A stretch of DNA of 34,119 nucleotides, taken from positions 1-34,119 of the forward strand of contig NZ_JACDCW010000035.1 in assembly GCF_013817345.1 (NCBI RefSeq), given 5' to 3'. The notes under the pieces are model-generated. The model saw only the letters and a program-made list of their open reading frames with translations, did no database searches and was not told the DNA's origin. Of the stretch, positions 1 to 8,062 are shown piece by piece (within the stretch, counting starts at the first letter, position 1; the number at the start of each line of letters is the position of its first letter). Source of the stretch: Methylibium sp. (GTDB lineage Bacteria; Pseudomonadota; Gammaproteobacteria; Burkholderiales; Burkholderiaceae_C). Made by a program: the position numbers and the translations under genes.

Positions 1-21
1 CCCCGTTCAGGAGCCCCCATC

Positions 22-480
22 ATGACCATTGCACAACGCCTTGCCGAGCTCGGCATCGAGCTGCCGCCAGTGGCCGTTCCGGCTGCCGCTTACGTGCCTT
101 TCGTTCAGAGCGGCAATCTGCTGTTCCTGTCTGGCCACATCGCCCGGCAGGCCGGCAAGCCGCTGGTCGGCCAGCTCGGCACCGACATGGCGACTGAAGC
201 CGGCAAGGCCGCCGCCCGCGCCGTGGCGATCGATCTGCTGGGCACTCTGCAAGCTGCCGTAAGCGACCTCGAGCGCGTGCGGCGCATCGTGAAGCTGCTG
301 AGCCTGGTCAACAGCAGCGGCACGTACACCGAACACCACTTGGTCACCAACGGCGCGTCGGAGCTGATGGTGCAGGTGTTCGGCGCCGAGCGCGGCGCGC
401 ATGCCCGCAGCGCTTTCGGTGTGGCGCAGCTGCCGATGGGCGCCTGCGTGGAGATCGAGTTGATCGCCGAGGTGCAATGA
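22..480 (+). CDS. RidA/YjgF-family protein (longer, ~150-residue subfamily)
   Basis: The 152-residue product matches the RidA/YjgF/YER057c/UK114 fold, whose best-known members hydrolyse reactive enamine/imine intermediates released by PLP enzymes. Visible signatures are the central GNLLFLSGHIAR segment (residues 31-42) and the C-terminal HARSAFGVAQLPMGACVEIE stretch (127-146). Arg129 in the ARS triplet corresponds to the Arg that binds carboxylates in active RidA proteins. At about 150 residues it is longer than classical RidA (~128) and fits the subfamily often named only 'RidA family protein'. AGGAG at 9-13 is spaced 8 nt from the ATG and supports the start. Its stop codon overlaps the dsbB start (ATGA), suggesting co-translation. 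The substrate is unknown. Confidence 0.88.
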   Translation: MTIAQRLAELGIELPPVAVPAAAYVPFVQSGNLLFLSGHIARQAGKPLVGQLGTDMATEAGKAAARAVAIDLLGTLQAAVSDLERVRRIVKLLSLVNSSGTYTEHHLVTNGASELMVQVFGAERGAHARSAFGVAQLPMGACVEIELIAEVQ

Positions 481-983
481 AACCACGGGGCAGCGTGTTT
501 CACCGCATGCCGCGCGGTGTGCTGGCTTTGATCGCGCTGGTCTGCCTGCTCGCCGTGGGGGGCGCGCTGGTCGCGCAGCACGCGTTCGACATGCGGCCGT
601 GCCCGTGGTGCATCTTTCAGCGCGTGCTGTACCTCGCAATTGCGGTGGTCGCATTGATCGGCTGGGCCCTGGCGTCGCGCACGGCCAGCCTGCTGAGCAC
701 TCTCGGCGTGCTGGCGCTCGCGCTCGGCGGCATCGCCTCGGCGGTGTTCCAGCACCAGGTTGCCGCCAAGGACGCGAGTTGCGCCTTCACGATGGCCGAT
801 CGTTTCCTGAGTGCAACCGGATTGGAAACCGCACTGCCCTTCCTGTTCCAGGTCACCGCCACCTGCATGGAGGCTGCCAGCGCGCGCTTGCTCGGCCTGC
901 CCTTCGAGGTGTGGAGCGGCGCGCTGTTTGCAGTGATCGCGCTGACCGCTTTGCTCCTGTTGCGGGACCGCAAGCTACGCTGA
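477..983 (+). CDS. dsbB: Disulfide bond formation protein B (DsbB)
   Basis: This is an inner-membrane quinone reductase that reoxidises periplasmic DsbA and passes electrons to ubiquinone or menaquinone. The 168-residue protein has four hydrophobic helices and the two expected periplasmic Cys pairs. The first is the CPWC motif, Cys42/Cys45, after transmembrane helix 1. The second is Cys102/Cys130 in the second periplasmic loop. CPWC lies in the context MRPCPWCIFQRV, typical of betaproteobacterial DsbB. The ATG overlaps the upstream ridA-like stop by the ATGA arrangement (477-480). No dsbA is present in the window. Confidence 0.95.
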   Translation: MKPRGSVFHRMPRGVLALIALVCLLAVGGALVAQHAFDMRPCPWCIFQRVLYLAIAVVALIGWALASRTASLLSTLGVLALALGGIASAVFQHQVAAKDASCAFTMADRFLSATGLETALPFLFQVTATCMEAASARLLGLPFEVWSGALFAVIALTALLLLRDRKLR

Positions 984-1115
984 TGCAGCGAGACGGGACA
1001 GGTCGCGAGGCTGACACTGTCGCGTCAAACCCGCACCTGGTTCCCGGGTTCGAGACATCGTCCTGCGCAAGGCCTAAGCTAGTCACCGGCGCAACGCGCG
1101 CCGCAGGAGACGAGC

Positions 1116-1508
1116 ATGACCCCCTGGCGTTTCTGGTTTCCCAACCCGCCCGATAACGGCACTGCCACGCCGAAAGCCGAATCGCGACGAGATGCGGCGC
1201 TGTGGTCGCCGCAAGCCATAGCCGAGGCGCAGCGCGCCGTCTGGCAACACACGGCCCATGCCACGGAGGACTGGTGGCGTTACTGGCGCTCTCTGTGGCC
1301 GAGCGTGCCGATGCAGCCGCCGGCCGGCGTGGTGACGCCGCCGAAGCCCGCCAAAAGCGATAAGCCCAGCGTCGCGCGACCGGAACAACCGGCACGCCGC
1401 CGCCGGGTCAGCGCACGGCCGGCCGAGCCGTCGGTTTCAACGTCTGCAGCGACCAAACCCGGCGTGACCGCGGCCAAGCGAGCAAGGCCGGTGGCACGCG
1501 GCAAGTGA
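1116..1508 (+). CDS. Hypothetical protein with Trp-rich core and basic Ala/Pro tail
   Basis: No family recognised. The 130-residue product starts with MTPWRFWFPNPPD. Residues ~30-66 form an amphipathic Trp-rich segment (AQRAVWQHTAHATEDWWRYW). It ends in a long, probably disordered tail rich in Lys, Arg, Pro and Ala (~75-130), reminiscent of histone-like or granule-associated tails such as those of AlgP/PhaF, although no phasin domain is demonstrable. A good ribosome site, AGGAGA at 1105-1110, sits 5 nt before the ATG. It is separated from dsbB by 132 bp in which I see no gene. It converges on parC, with 81 bp between the stops. Confidence 0.6.
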   Translation: MTPWRFWFPNPPDNGTATPKAESRRDAALWSPQAIAEAQRAVWQHTAHATEDWWRYWRSLWPSVPMQPPAGVVTPPKPAKSDKPSVARPEQPARRRRVSARPAEPSVSTSAATKPGVTAAKRARPVARGK

Positions 1509-1589
1509 CCTCATCGCCGCCGCCCGTCAACGGCTCGGCGGACAAAACAAGCGCCCTGTCCGTCATTGCTCGCCAGGCGGAAGCACGGC

Positions 1590-3908
1590 TCAGGTGCGCA
1601 GCAGCAGGGTCGGCTTGAAGCCGATATCCGCCGGCTTGCCCTTGCGGGCGCGCACACCGCGGTAGACCGCCAGCGCGGCGGCGCCCAGCGTTTCGTCCTT
1701 GGCCTTGCCGCCGCGGCCGCTGCCCAGCACCCGGAGCGTCTTCTCGAACGCGGCGACGCTGACCAGCGCATCCCTGGCTTCCAGATCGATCAAGGTCAGG
1801 CCGCGCCCGCCCTTCGGTTGCAGCTTGAGGTCATCGATCGCAAACACCAGCAGGCGGCCGGACAGACTCAGACAGGCCACCTGCGCGGCGCCGTCGGCGC
1901 GGCTCGGCGGCAGCGGCTTGTCGCCCTCGGCCAGGCTCAGGAAGCTCTTGCCGCCGCGCTGGCGGGCGACCAGATCGCCCACCCTGGCGAGCAAGCCGTA
2001 GCCGCCGGTGTTGGCGAGCAGCAGGGTCGCATCGGCCGGGCCGGCGAAATAGTGCAGCGGCTGGGTGCCGGCTTCCAGATCCATCATCGAGGTGATCGGC
2101 TGGCCATCGCCGCGCGCGCTCGGCAAGCCCGCCACTGGCACGCTGTACACGCGGCCCGCGCCGTTCGCCGCGGAGCCGAAAACCAGCAGCGCATCGACGG
2201 TGCGGCACTCGAACGTGCCGTAGAGCGAATCGCCCGCCTTGAAGGCAAAGCTCGCCACGGGGTGCCCGTGGCCCTGGCGCGCCCGCACCCATCCCTTGGC
2301 GCTGATCACCACCGTGACCGGCTCGTCGATCACCCTGACTTCCGCCACCGCCCGCTTGTCGGCCTGGATCAGGGTGCGGCGCTCGTCGCCATGCTGTTTG
2401 GCATCGGCCTCGATCTCCTTGACCACTGTGCGCCGCAGCGCGGCCGGGCTGTTCAGGATGTCCTCGAGCTTGCCCTGATCGACTCGCAAGTCCTTGAGCT
2501 CCTGCTCGATCTTGATCGCCTCCAGCCGCGCCAACTGGCGCAGGCGGATTTCGAGAATGTCTTCCGCCTGGCGCTCGCTCAGCCCGAAGCGCTCCACGAG
2601 CGCCGGCCTGGGCTCATCGGCCGCGCGAATGATGCGGATCACCTCGTCGATGTTGAGCAGCACGAGCTGCCGCCCTTCGAGGATGTGAATGCGGTCCAGC
2701 ACCTTGCCGAGCCGGTGCCTCGTGCGCCGCTGCACGGTGGCGAGGCGAAAGCCGATCCACTCGACCAGCATCTGCCGCAGCGACTTCTGCGTCGGCCGGC
2801 CGTCGGCGCCGACCATCGTCAGGTTGATCGGTGCGGATGTTTCAAGACTGGTGTGCGCCAGCAGCACGTTGATCAGCTCCTGCTGCTCGACCGCGCGGCT
2901 CTTGGGCTCGAACACCAGCCGCACCGCGGCCTCCTTGCCCGACTCGTCGCGCACCGCGTCGAGCACGGTCAGCACAGTCGTCTTGAGCTGTGCCTGCTCG
3001 GCCGAAACGGCCTTCTTGCCGGCCCGCACCTTGGGATTGGTGAGTTCCTCGATCTCTTCGAGCACCTTCTGCGTGCTCACGCCCGGCGGCAACTCCGTGA
3101 CCACGAGATTCCACTGGCCGCGCGCCAGATCCTCGATCTTCCAGCGTGCGCGCACCTTGAGCGAGCCGCGGCCCGTGCGGTAGGCCTCGCGGATGTCGGC
3201 GTCACCGCTGATGATCTGGCCGCCGCCCGGGTAGTCAGGGCCAGGCAGCAATGCATGAAGCTCGTCGTCGGTCAGCTTCTCGTTCTTGACGAGCGCAATC
3301 GCGGCGGCTGCGACCTCGCGCAGGTTGTGGCTCGGCACTTCGGTGGCGAGTCCGACCGCGATGCCGCTGGCGCCGTTGAGCAGCACGAACGGCAGGCGTG
3401 CGGGCAACTGGCGCGGCTCCTGCGTCGAGCCGTCGTAGTTGGCGATGAAATCGACCGTGCCTTCGTCGATCTCGTCGAGCAGCAGCCGCGTGATCGGCGC
3501 CAGGCGCGCTTCGGTATAGCGCATGGCCGCCGCGCCGTCGCCATCGCGCGAGCCGAAGTTGCCCTGTCCGTCGATGAGCGGATAGCGCTGCGAGAAATCC
3601 TGCGCCATGCGCACCAGCGCGTCGTAGGCGGCGGTGTCGCCGTGCGGGTGGTAGCGGCCGAGCACGTCGCCGACCACGCGCGCGCTCTTCATCGCCTTCG
3701 GGCCGCCGGGCGTGGTGAAGGCCAGGCCCAGGCGCTCCATCGCGTAGAGGATGCGGCGCTGCACGGGCTTCTGACCGTCGCACACGTCGGGCAGCGCGCG
3801 GCCTTTCACGACGGACAGCGCGTATTCGAGATAGGCGCGCTCGGCGTAGTCGGCCAGCGTGATGGCATCGCCCGCTTCGGGCGGCAAGGGGGCAAACAGG
3901 TCGTTCAT
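1590..3908 (-). CDS. parC: DNA topoisomerase IV subunit A (ParC)
   Basis: This is the DNA-breaking subunit of topoisomerase IV, which decatenates daughter chromosomes together with ParE. The 772-residue protein has the type IIA core: the winged-helix region with [16 protein letters not shown] (84-99), the catalytic tyrosine Tyr131 in [11 protein letters not shown], and the GyrA-box-free C-terminal beta-pinwheel typical of ParC. The quinolone-resistance-determining positions equivalent to E. coli Ser80 and Glu84 are Thr92 and Asp96, which I believe is normal for this lineage. The ATG directly follows the vapC stop (TGAATG) with no visible Shine-Dalgarno sequence, so expression probably depends on coupling to vapC. 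parE lies ~4 kb upstream on the same strand. Confidence 0.95.
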   Translation of the reverse strand: MNDLFAPLPPEAGDAITLADYAERAYLEYALSVVKGRALPDVCDGQKPVQRRILYAMERLGLAFTTPGGPKAMKSARVVGDVLGRYHPHGDTAAYDALVRMAQDFSQRYPLIDGQGNFGSRDGDGAAAMRYTEARLAPITRLLLDEIDEGTVDFIANYDGSTQEPRQLPARLPFVLLNGASGIAVGLATEVPSHNLREVAAAAIALVKNEKLTDDELHALLPGPDYPGGGQIISGDADIREAYRTGRGSLKVRARWKIEDLARGQWNLVVTELPPGVSTQKVLEEIEELTNPKVRAGKKAVSAEQAQLKTTVLTVLDAVRDESGKEAAVRLVFEPKSRAVEQQELINVLLAHTSLETSAPINLTMVGADGRPTQKSLRQMLVEWIGFRLATVQRRTRHRLGKVLDRIHILEGRQLVLLNIDEVIRIIRAADEPRPALVERFGLSERQAEDILEIRLRQLARLEAIKIEQELKDLRVDQGKLEDILNSPAALRRTVVKEIEADAKQHGDERRTLIQADKRAVAEVRVIDEPVTVVISAKGWVRARQGHGHPVASFAFKAGDSLYGTFECRTVDALLVFGSAANGAGRVYSVPVAGLPSARGDGQPITSMMDLEAGTQPLHYFAGPADATLLLANTGGYGLLARVGDLVARQRGGKSFLSLAEGDKPLPPSRADGAAQVACLSLSGRLLVFAIDDLKLQPKGGRGLTLIDLEARDALVSVAAFEKTLRVLGSGRGGKAKDETLGAAALAVYRGVRARKGKPADIGFKPTLLLRT

Positions 3909-4286
3909 TCAGGCAACGGTGACGAGATGGGAATAGGCCGCGAGGGCAGCGTCGTGGGTCAGCAGGTGCAGCGGTTCGCTCATGGCCTGTGCGACGAGCA
4001 TGCGGTCGAACGGGTCGCGATGCAGCGGCGGCAAATCGCGGTAGGCCAATGCGTGAGCCCACGTCATCGGCAAAGGGCGGCAGCCGGTCGCCAGCAACTG
4101 GGCTTCCATGCGGGGCATGTCGATCGTCAGCTTGCCGGCCGCGGCCTTGATTGCAGCCTCCCAGAGGGAGACGCTGCTGACATGCAGTTCATCAGCAGCG
4201 ACGATCAGCCTGCGCGCCTGTGCGCTCAGCTCACGCGCATCGCGCAACATCCACAGGAAGATGTGGGTGTCGAGCAGCAGCTTCAA
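3909..4286 (-). CDS. vapC: PIN-domain toxin (VapC family)
   Basis: This is the probable ribonuclease toxin of a type II toxin-antitoxin pair. The 125-residue PIN domain shows its acidic Mg2+-binding residues: Asp6 in LLLDTHIFLW, Glu43 in SLWEAAIK, Asp91/Asp94 in HRDPFDRML, and Asp112 in LLTHDAAL. The THIFLW and RDPFDRMLVAQA signatures place it in the PIN_Sll0205-like VapC group, usually paired with a Phd/YefM-type antitoxin, as here. Its ATG overlaps the last codons of vapB by 4 nt. Its TGA abuts the parC ATG directly, an unusual arrangement for a toxin. RNA target unknown. Confidence 0.9.
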   Translation of the reverse strand: MKLLLDTHIFLWMLRDARELSAQARRLIVAADELHVSSVSLWEAAIKAAAGKLTIDMPRMEAQLLATGCRPLPMTWAHALAYRDLPPLHRDPFDRMLVAQAMSEPLHLLTHDAALAAYSHLVTVA

Positions 4287-4525
4287 ACGTCACGGCCTTC
4301 GAAAGCTGCGAGCAGGTCGTCCGGAAGCGGATCGTCGAAGTCTGCCGCTTCCATGAACTCGCCTTTCATCAGGCCGAACCTGACCCTAGGTTTGGGCCCG
4401 TCGTTCAAGGGAACCAACTTTGCCATCGGCGTTCCGGCCTTGGCGATGATCACCGTCTCGCCGTTGTGAACGGCATCGACCAATTGCGAGAGATGGGTCT
4501 TCGCTTCGTAGATGTTGACTTGCAT
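4283..4525 (-). CDS. vapB: Phd/YefM-type antitoxin (VapB partner)
   Basis: The 80-residue antitoxin has the Phd/YefM N-terminal DNA-binding fold (MQVNIYEAKTHLSQLVDAV, then GETVIIAKAGTPMAKLVPL) and an acidic, Pro/Asp-rich C-terminus (EAADFDDPLPDDLLAAFEG) typical of the toxin-neutralising tail. It should bind VapC and, with it, repress its own promoter. A 16-bp palindrome lies 17 bp upstream of the ATG (4542-4557) and is the natural operator candidate. It overlaps vapC by 4 nt, indicating translational coupling and antitoxin-first order. The ribosome-binding site is weak. Confidence 0.88.
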   Translation of the reverse strand: MQVNIYEAKTHLSQLVDAVHNGETVIIAKAGTPMAKLVPLNDGPKPRVRFGLMKGEFMEAADFDDPLPDDLLAAFEGRDV

Positions 4526-4541
4526 GGCGAGTGTCTCGTGT

Positions 4542-4557
4542 TGACCATACTTGGTCA
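4542..4557. promoter_or_regulatory. Palindromic operator candidate of vapBC(-parC)
   Basis: TGACCA-TACT-TGGTCA is a perfect 6-bp inverted repeat with a 4-nt centre, ending 16 bp before the vapB ATG. Phd/YefM antitoxins bind short palindromes at this position, so it is the likely autoregulatory site. Because parC follows vapC with no gap, the same site may influence parC transcription. Binding is inferred from position and symmetry only. Confidence 0.55.
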
Positions 4558-4581
4558 GGGAAATTGTATGTCGCGCCCAGG

Positions 4582-4607
4582 TTGCCGACCAGACGGAAGG
4601 TCGGCAA
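4582..4607 (-). terminator. Hairpin downstream of the DUF6134-like gene, possible terminator
   Basis: TTGCCGACC (4582-4590) and GGTCGGCAA (4599-4607) form a perfect 9-bp stem with an 8-nt loop. It starts 30 nt past the stop of the gene ending at 4637 and lies between that gene and vapBC. There is no U-tract on either strand, so intrinsic termination would be weak. It may instead act as an mRNA 3'-end stabiliser or an additional operator half. Confidence 0.35.
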
Positions 4608-4636
4608 ACCCGGAAGAACCGCCGCTCTTGCTTTGC

Positions 4637-5413
4637 TTACTCGCGCCAATAGCTCAGCCGGCGTCCGCCCGACACGGTGGACTCGAGCGCCAGCCAGTCC
4701 CCCTGCTGCGAGTACCAGAGTTCGATCGGCCGATCGACGCCGGTGATGCGGTAATGCCGCGCCGGCATGCTGCCGTCGGCCACTTCGATGTTCTTCATGC
4801 CGAGCGACTCGATGCGTACCGCCTCTTCCTTGCCGGTCTGCGCATTGAGCAGGCGGGTCTGATCGAGCATCGAAGGGTTCCAGTAGGCGAAGCTCAGCAC
4901 GCAGCCTTCGAGCGAGCGGCTGCCTTGCGTGCCGGCGACAGTCAGCGACTTGCCTTCGCGGCGGGCCTGGACGATGGAGACACTGCCGTCGTCGTCGGTG
5001 CGGGCGTCGAGCGCGGTGAGGCAGCCGCCCTGCCAGCGCTCCGTGGCCGTGTGGCGGTAGCTGTATACGGTCAAGCCGAACAGCTTGACGTCGAAGCTCG
5101 CTTCGCTCTTCAGCGTGCGGGCGTCGCCCTGCTGCTGCAGGGTGAACCGGTGATGGCCGATGGGCTGGCCGTCGAGCAGCACACGGAACTTCCATGGGCC
5201 GGCGTTTGCCACCGTCGCCACAGCCCCGGCCTCATTCGTTACCGACGCAGACGCACCCGACTGCGTCGACGGGCCTTGCCCGCAGGCCGCCGCGGCCGAC
5301 AACGCCAGCACTGAAAACGCCGCGACACCCCTGAGCCGACCGACGACAGCACCGGCCCGTGCATCCCCCATCCGGAGCGCGACGTGCAGGCCGCAGCGCA
5401 CGCGACGCGTCAC
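4637..5413 (-). CDS. Exported DUF6134-like protein
   Basis: The 258-residue product begins at a GTG that overlaps the upstream DUF1295 stop (GTGA at 5413-5410) and is preceded by a good GGAAGG ribosome site. An in-frame ATG at 5371 would give 244 residues. A basic stretch (RLRG) followed by the hydrophobic VAAFSVLALSAAAAC is an export signal. The Cys is in lipoprotein position, but the -3 residue is Ala, so lipidation is uncertain. The mature part carries GPWKFRVLLDGQPIGHHRF, RHTATERWQGGCLTALDART and a final ELWYSQQGDWLALESTV segment. I associate these with DUF6134 proteins that follow DUF1295 genes and CFA-synthase-like genes. Function unknown; probably periplasmic and acting with its two upstream neighbours. 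Confidence 0.72.
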   Translation of the reverse strand: MTRRVRCGLHVALRMGDARAGAVVGRLRGVAAFSVLALSAAAACGQGPSTQSGASASVTNEAGAVATVANAGPWKFRVLLDGQPIGHHRFTLQQQGDARTLKSEASFDVKLFGLTVYSYRHTATERWQGGCLTALDARTDDDGSVSIVQARREGKSLTVAGTQGSRSLEGCVLSFAYWNPSMLDQTRLLNAQTGKEEAVRIESLGMKNIEVADGSMPARHYRITGVDRPIELWYSQQGDWLALESTVSGGRRLSYWRE

Positions 5414-6237
5414 GATGCAGCCTTCCGCGGCGGCCCTGGCACGAAGGCGTTGGTGCGCGCCACGTAATCCCGGTAAGCCGGGCGGCGCTCGCCGATGTCC
5501 TTCTCCAACAGGCTGATGCCCGACACTTTCAGCAGCAGCACCGTCATGAGCAGCGGCGAGACGATGCTCCAAGCGCCACCGGCCGCAAGCGCCATGAGGT
5601 AAAGGCCCCACCAAACGCAGCACTCGCCGAAGTAGTTGGGATGGCGGCTGTAGCGCCACAGGCCGCGGTCCATCACGCGCCCATGCTGGGCGGGGTCCGC
5701 CTTGAAGCGCGCCATCTGCCAGTCGGCCGTGGCCTCGAAAATCAGGCCGAAGGCGGCGAGCAACAGGCCGGCCGTGTCCAGCGCCGACCATGCCGCCGGA
5801 GCGGCAACGCCGGCCAGCAGCGGCGCCGAGACAACCCACGCCAGCACGGCCTGCAACGCGAACACGAGGATCAAGCTCTTGAGCGCGAAATGCGGCTCGT
5901 TGCGCGCGCGGATTGCCTGGTAGCGGCGGTCTTCCGGCTCGCCCCAGTTGCGCCAAGTGATGTAGAGCGACAGCCGCAGCGCCCACAGGCCCGCGACGGC
6001 GAGCATCCAGGCGGCGCGCGGTCCCGTTTGCGGCAATGCGGCCGCGTAGGCGATGCCGGCACCGACGATGCATAGCGACCACACGCGGTCCACCAGGCTC
6101 ACGTCTCGGTAAGCCAGACTCGCGAACCACGTCAGCAGCGCGATCACGGCGCTGGCCGCCAAGCCCAGCAGAGCTGCGTGCCAGCCGCCCGATGTGCCGA
6201 TGCCGCCGAGTGCCGAAACCCACTCACTCACCGCCAT
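5410..6237 (-). CDS. DUF1295 membrane protein (steroid 5-alpha-reductase-like)
   Basis: This 275-residue polytopic inner-membrane protein belongs to DUF1295, a branch of the steroid 5-alpha-reductase/isoprenylcysteine methyltransferase superfamily. The diagnostic C-terminal motif LWRYSRHPNYFGE lies at 193-205, with LEKDIGERRPAYRDYVART near the end. Members are presumed NAD(P)H-dependent reductases of lipid double bonds, though few are characterised. Six to seven hydrophobic segments are visible. It is the second gene of a three-gene cassette, 45 bp after the methyltransferase and overlapping the next gene by GTGA. The context suggests membrane-lipid modification; the substrate is unknown. Confidence 0.85.
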   Translation of the reverse strand: MAVSEWVSALGGIGTSGGWHAALLGLAASAVIALLTWFASLAYRDVSLVDRVWSLCIVGAGIAYAAALPQTGPRAAWMLAVAGLWALRLSLYITWRNWGEPEDRRYQAIRARNEPHFALKSLILVFALQAVLAWVVSAPLLAGVAAPAAWSALDTAGLLLAAFGLIFEATADWQMARFKADPAQHGRVMDRGLWRYSRHPNYFGECCVWWGLYLMALAAGGAWSIVSPLLMTVLLLKVSGISLLEKDIGERRPAYRDYVARTNAFVPGPPRKAAS

Positions 6238-6282
6238 GCTCCCGGACGCGCGCTTGTGCGGTTCGAGCGAATGACGCGGGCC

Positions 6283-7329
6283 TCATGAGCGCCGCTCGAA
6301 CAGATAGTGACTGACCCACCATTGCTGGCCACCGTCATAGCCGAACAGCTCGGCGCAGGACATGAAGAACAGCCGCCAGCGCATCCACCACACCGAGGCG
6401 CCGGCACGCCCGTAGGTCTGCTCCAGCACCGGCCAGACGGCGGCACGGCGCGCATCCATGTTGGCGAGCCAGGCCTGCGCCGTGCGCTGGTAGTGCGTGC
6501 CGTCCCAACGCCACCGTCGCACGAGGCCGAGGTGCTGCTGGAACTGCAGCGGCAGGTCGTCGCTCGGCATCATGCCGCCCGAGAAAAAATGGCGACTCAT
6601 CCAGTCGCTCGCATCGCGCTCCTCGAACGCATAGGGCGTGCTGCGGTGCGCGAACACATGCATGAAGAAGCGCCCCTGGGGCGCCAGCCAGCCGGACACG
6701 CGCCGGAAGGCTTCAGGCCAGTTGCGCAGGTGCTCGAACATCTCGACCGAAACCACGCGGTCGAAGCGCTCGTCGGTGTCGAACTGGTTCATGTCGCAGG
6801 TGATGACGCGCACGTTGCCAAGGCCGCGCTGCGCCGCCTCGGCCTCGATGTGCTCGCGCTGCGAGTGCGAGTTGGAGACTGCGGTGATCCGCGCGCCTGG
6901 AAAGCGCTCGGCCATCCACAGCGTGAGCGAGCCCCAGCCGCAGCCCAGTTCGAGAATGTGCTGCCCGTCCGTCAACTCCGCGCGCACGCAGGTCATGGCA
7001 AGCGCGGCAGCCTCCGCTTCGTCGAGCGTGTTCACGCCTTCGGGCCACCAGCAGCCGCTGTATTTGCGGTGCCGGCCCAGCACCTGGGCGAAGAAAGCCG
7101 CCGGCACCTCGTAGTGCTGCTCGTTGGCCGTCTGCGGCAGCAGCGCCAGCGGCGCGGCGCGCAGGGAGTCGGCGAAAGTCTGCGCGGCTTCTGCGGCTCG
7201 AGCCGCATCGCCTGCGCCGATCTCTCGCAGGCGCTCACCGAGCAGCCGACGAATACCGAGCCGGACGACCCGGTCGGGCACGAAACCCTGCTCCACCCAC
7301 TTCACTACTGCCGCGGTCGAACGTGCCAT
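6283..7329 (-). CDS. SAM-dependent methyltransferase, CFA synthase / coclaurine N-methyltransferase-like
   Basis: From the ATG at 7329 the product is 348 residues. It carries KYSGCWWPEG (89-98), the SAM-binding LELGCGWGSLTLW (126-138), ISNS-like AVSNSHSQ (150-157) and SVEMFEHLRNW (194-204), followed by WMSRHFFSGGMMPSDD and AELFGYDGGQQWWVSHYLF. This order matches the CMAS superfamily. To my recollection it is closer to plant coclaurine N-methyltransferase than to E. coli CFA synthase, and the N-terminal domain is shorter than Cfa's. With DUF1295 and a DUF6134-like protein it forms a cassette seen in proteobacteria and presumed to modify lipids. The frame stays open upstream to 7470, but conservation appears to begin near MARSTAAVVKWVEQG, and GAGAC lies just before that ATG. 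Confidence 0.82.
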   Translation of the reverse strand: MARSTAAVVKWVEQGFVPDRVVRLGIRRLLGERLREIGAGDAARAAEAAQTFADSLRAAPLALLPQTANEQHYEVPAAFFAQVLGRHRKYSGCWWPEGVNTLDEAEAAALAMTCVRAELTDGQHILELGCGWGSLTLWMAERFPGARITAVSNSHSQREHIEAEAAQRGLGNVRVITCDMNQFDTDERFDRVVSVEMFEHLRNWPEAFRRVSGWLAPQGRFFMHVFAHRSTPYAFEERDASDWMSRHFFSGGMMPSDDLPLQFQQHLGLVRRWRWDGTHYQRTAQAWLANMDARRAAVWPVLEQTYGRAGASVWWMRWRLFFMSCAELFGYDGGQQWWVSHYLFERRS

Positions 7330-7507
7330 TGCTGTCTCGATTGCCCGGTTCGCCTTCCTGCCATCGCCCCATGCGACGGCCCCGACGAGCCTTCCTTGTT
7401 CTGACGTGCCATACGAAGACCATGGCAAAACGGATGAGACGGATGCGGACGAACCCCCGATCGGCTGCACCCGCCGAGGAGGCCGGCCCGTGCCGCAGCC
7501 GCGCCGC
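7330..7507. other. Intergenic region upstream of the methyltransferase cassette
   Basis: This 178-bp stretch lies between the GNAT gene and the methyltransferase gene, both on the minus strand. The methyltransferase frame remains open through most of it (to 7470), but that peptide has low-complexity, non-family-like content. I see no convincing promoter hexamers, terminator hairpin or small gene. It presumably holds the cassette promoter. Confidence 0.4.
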
Positions 7508-8062
7508 TCATCGACCTGCGTTGCGATTGCGCTCCGTCTCTGCGCGCTCGCGGTATTCGCTCTCCAGCATCGACATCACGATCAGCGAGTGGTAGCCCGG
7601 CGTGCCGTTCTCGTCGTCGAGCACGCATTCGCGCAGCCGCCCTTCCTCGACGAAGCCCTCGCTTTCGTACAGCGCCTTGGCGCGCACGTTGTTCGTCTTT
7701 ACATCGAGCCAGAAGCGATGCGCATGCAGATCGCGAAAGGCGATCTGCTCGAGCATGCGCAGGCAGGCGCGCCCCAGGCCTTGCCCCTGCACCTGGATCA
7801 CCATGCGCTTGAGCTCGATCGAGCGATGCCGGCTGCGGCAGCCCTGCAGGATCACGAAGCCGACCGCCTGCGTGCCGGCGCCGGCCTCGACGATGAAGTG
7901 CCGGAAATCGGGAAACCGCACCGCGCCCTCGTGCTGCGTGCGCTCCCAGGGTGTGATGAAGGGACGGCAGGCAGGGTCCTGCTCGACCGTGAGCACGAAG
8001 TCGAGGTCGGACAGCATCGTGGGACGCAGGCGCAACTGCGTGGCGGCGGCTGCGGGACTCAC
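7508..8062 (-). CDS. GNAT-family N-acetyltransferase (RimJ/RimL-like)
   Basis: This is a 184-residue acetyl-CoA-dependent acetyltransferase. The acetyl-CoA pyrophosphate loop is QVQGQGLGRACLRML (90-104). The later NNVRAKALYESEGF (124-137) is the usual GNAT motif B, seen as NxxAxxLYxxxGF. The start is set at a GTG (8062) that overlaps the parE stop by GTGA and is preceded by a GGAGGTGGA ribosome site inside the parE 3' end; the frame is open further upstream but antisense-like there. Translational coupling to parE is likely. Substrate unknown: RimJ/RimL-type members acetylate protein N-termini, amino acids or small amines. Confidence 0.85.
   Translation of the reverse strand: MSPAAAATQLRLRPTMLSDLDFVLTVEQDPACRPFITPWERTQHEGAVRFPDFRHFIVEAGAGTQAVGFVILQGCRSRHRSIELKRMVIQVQGQGLGRACLRMLEQIAFRDLHAHRFWLDVKTNNVRAKALYESEGFVEEGRLRECVLDDENGTPGYHSLIVMSMLESEYRERAETERNRNAGR

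Noticed and set aside
1509-1589. Possible terminator between the hypothetical gene and parC
   Set aside because: Only short (4-5 bp) imperfect inverted repeats are visible, without T-tracts.
1566-4469. 967-codon open frame on the plus strand
   Set aside because: It is antisense to parC, vapC and vapB, with His/Gln/Arg-rich composition typical of the complement of GC-rich genes; no family features.
5414-6223. N-terminal 270 codons of a 528-codon minus-strand frame
   Set aside because: Overlaps DUF1295 in another frame and is Arg/Gly-rich; the real gene begins at the GTG at 5413 with its own ribosome site.
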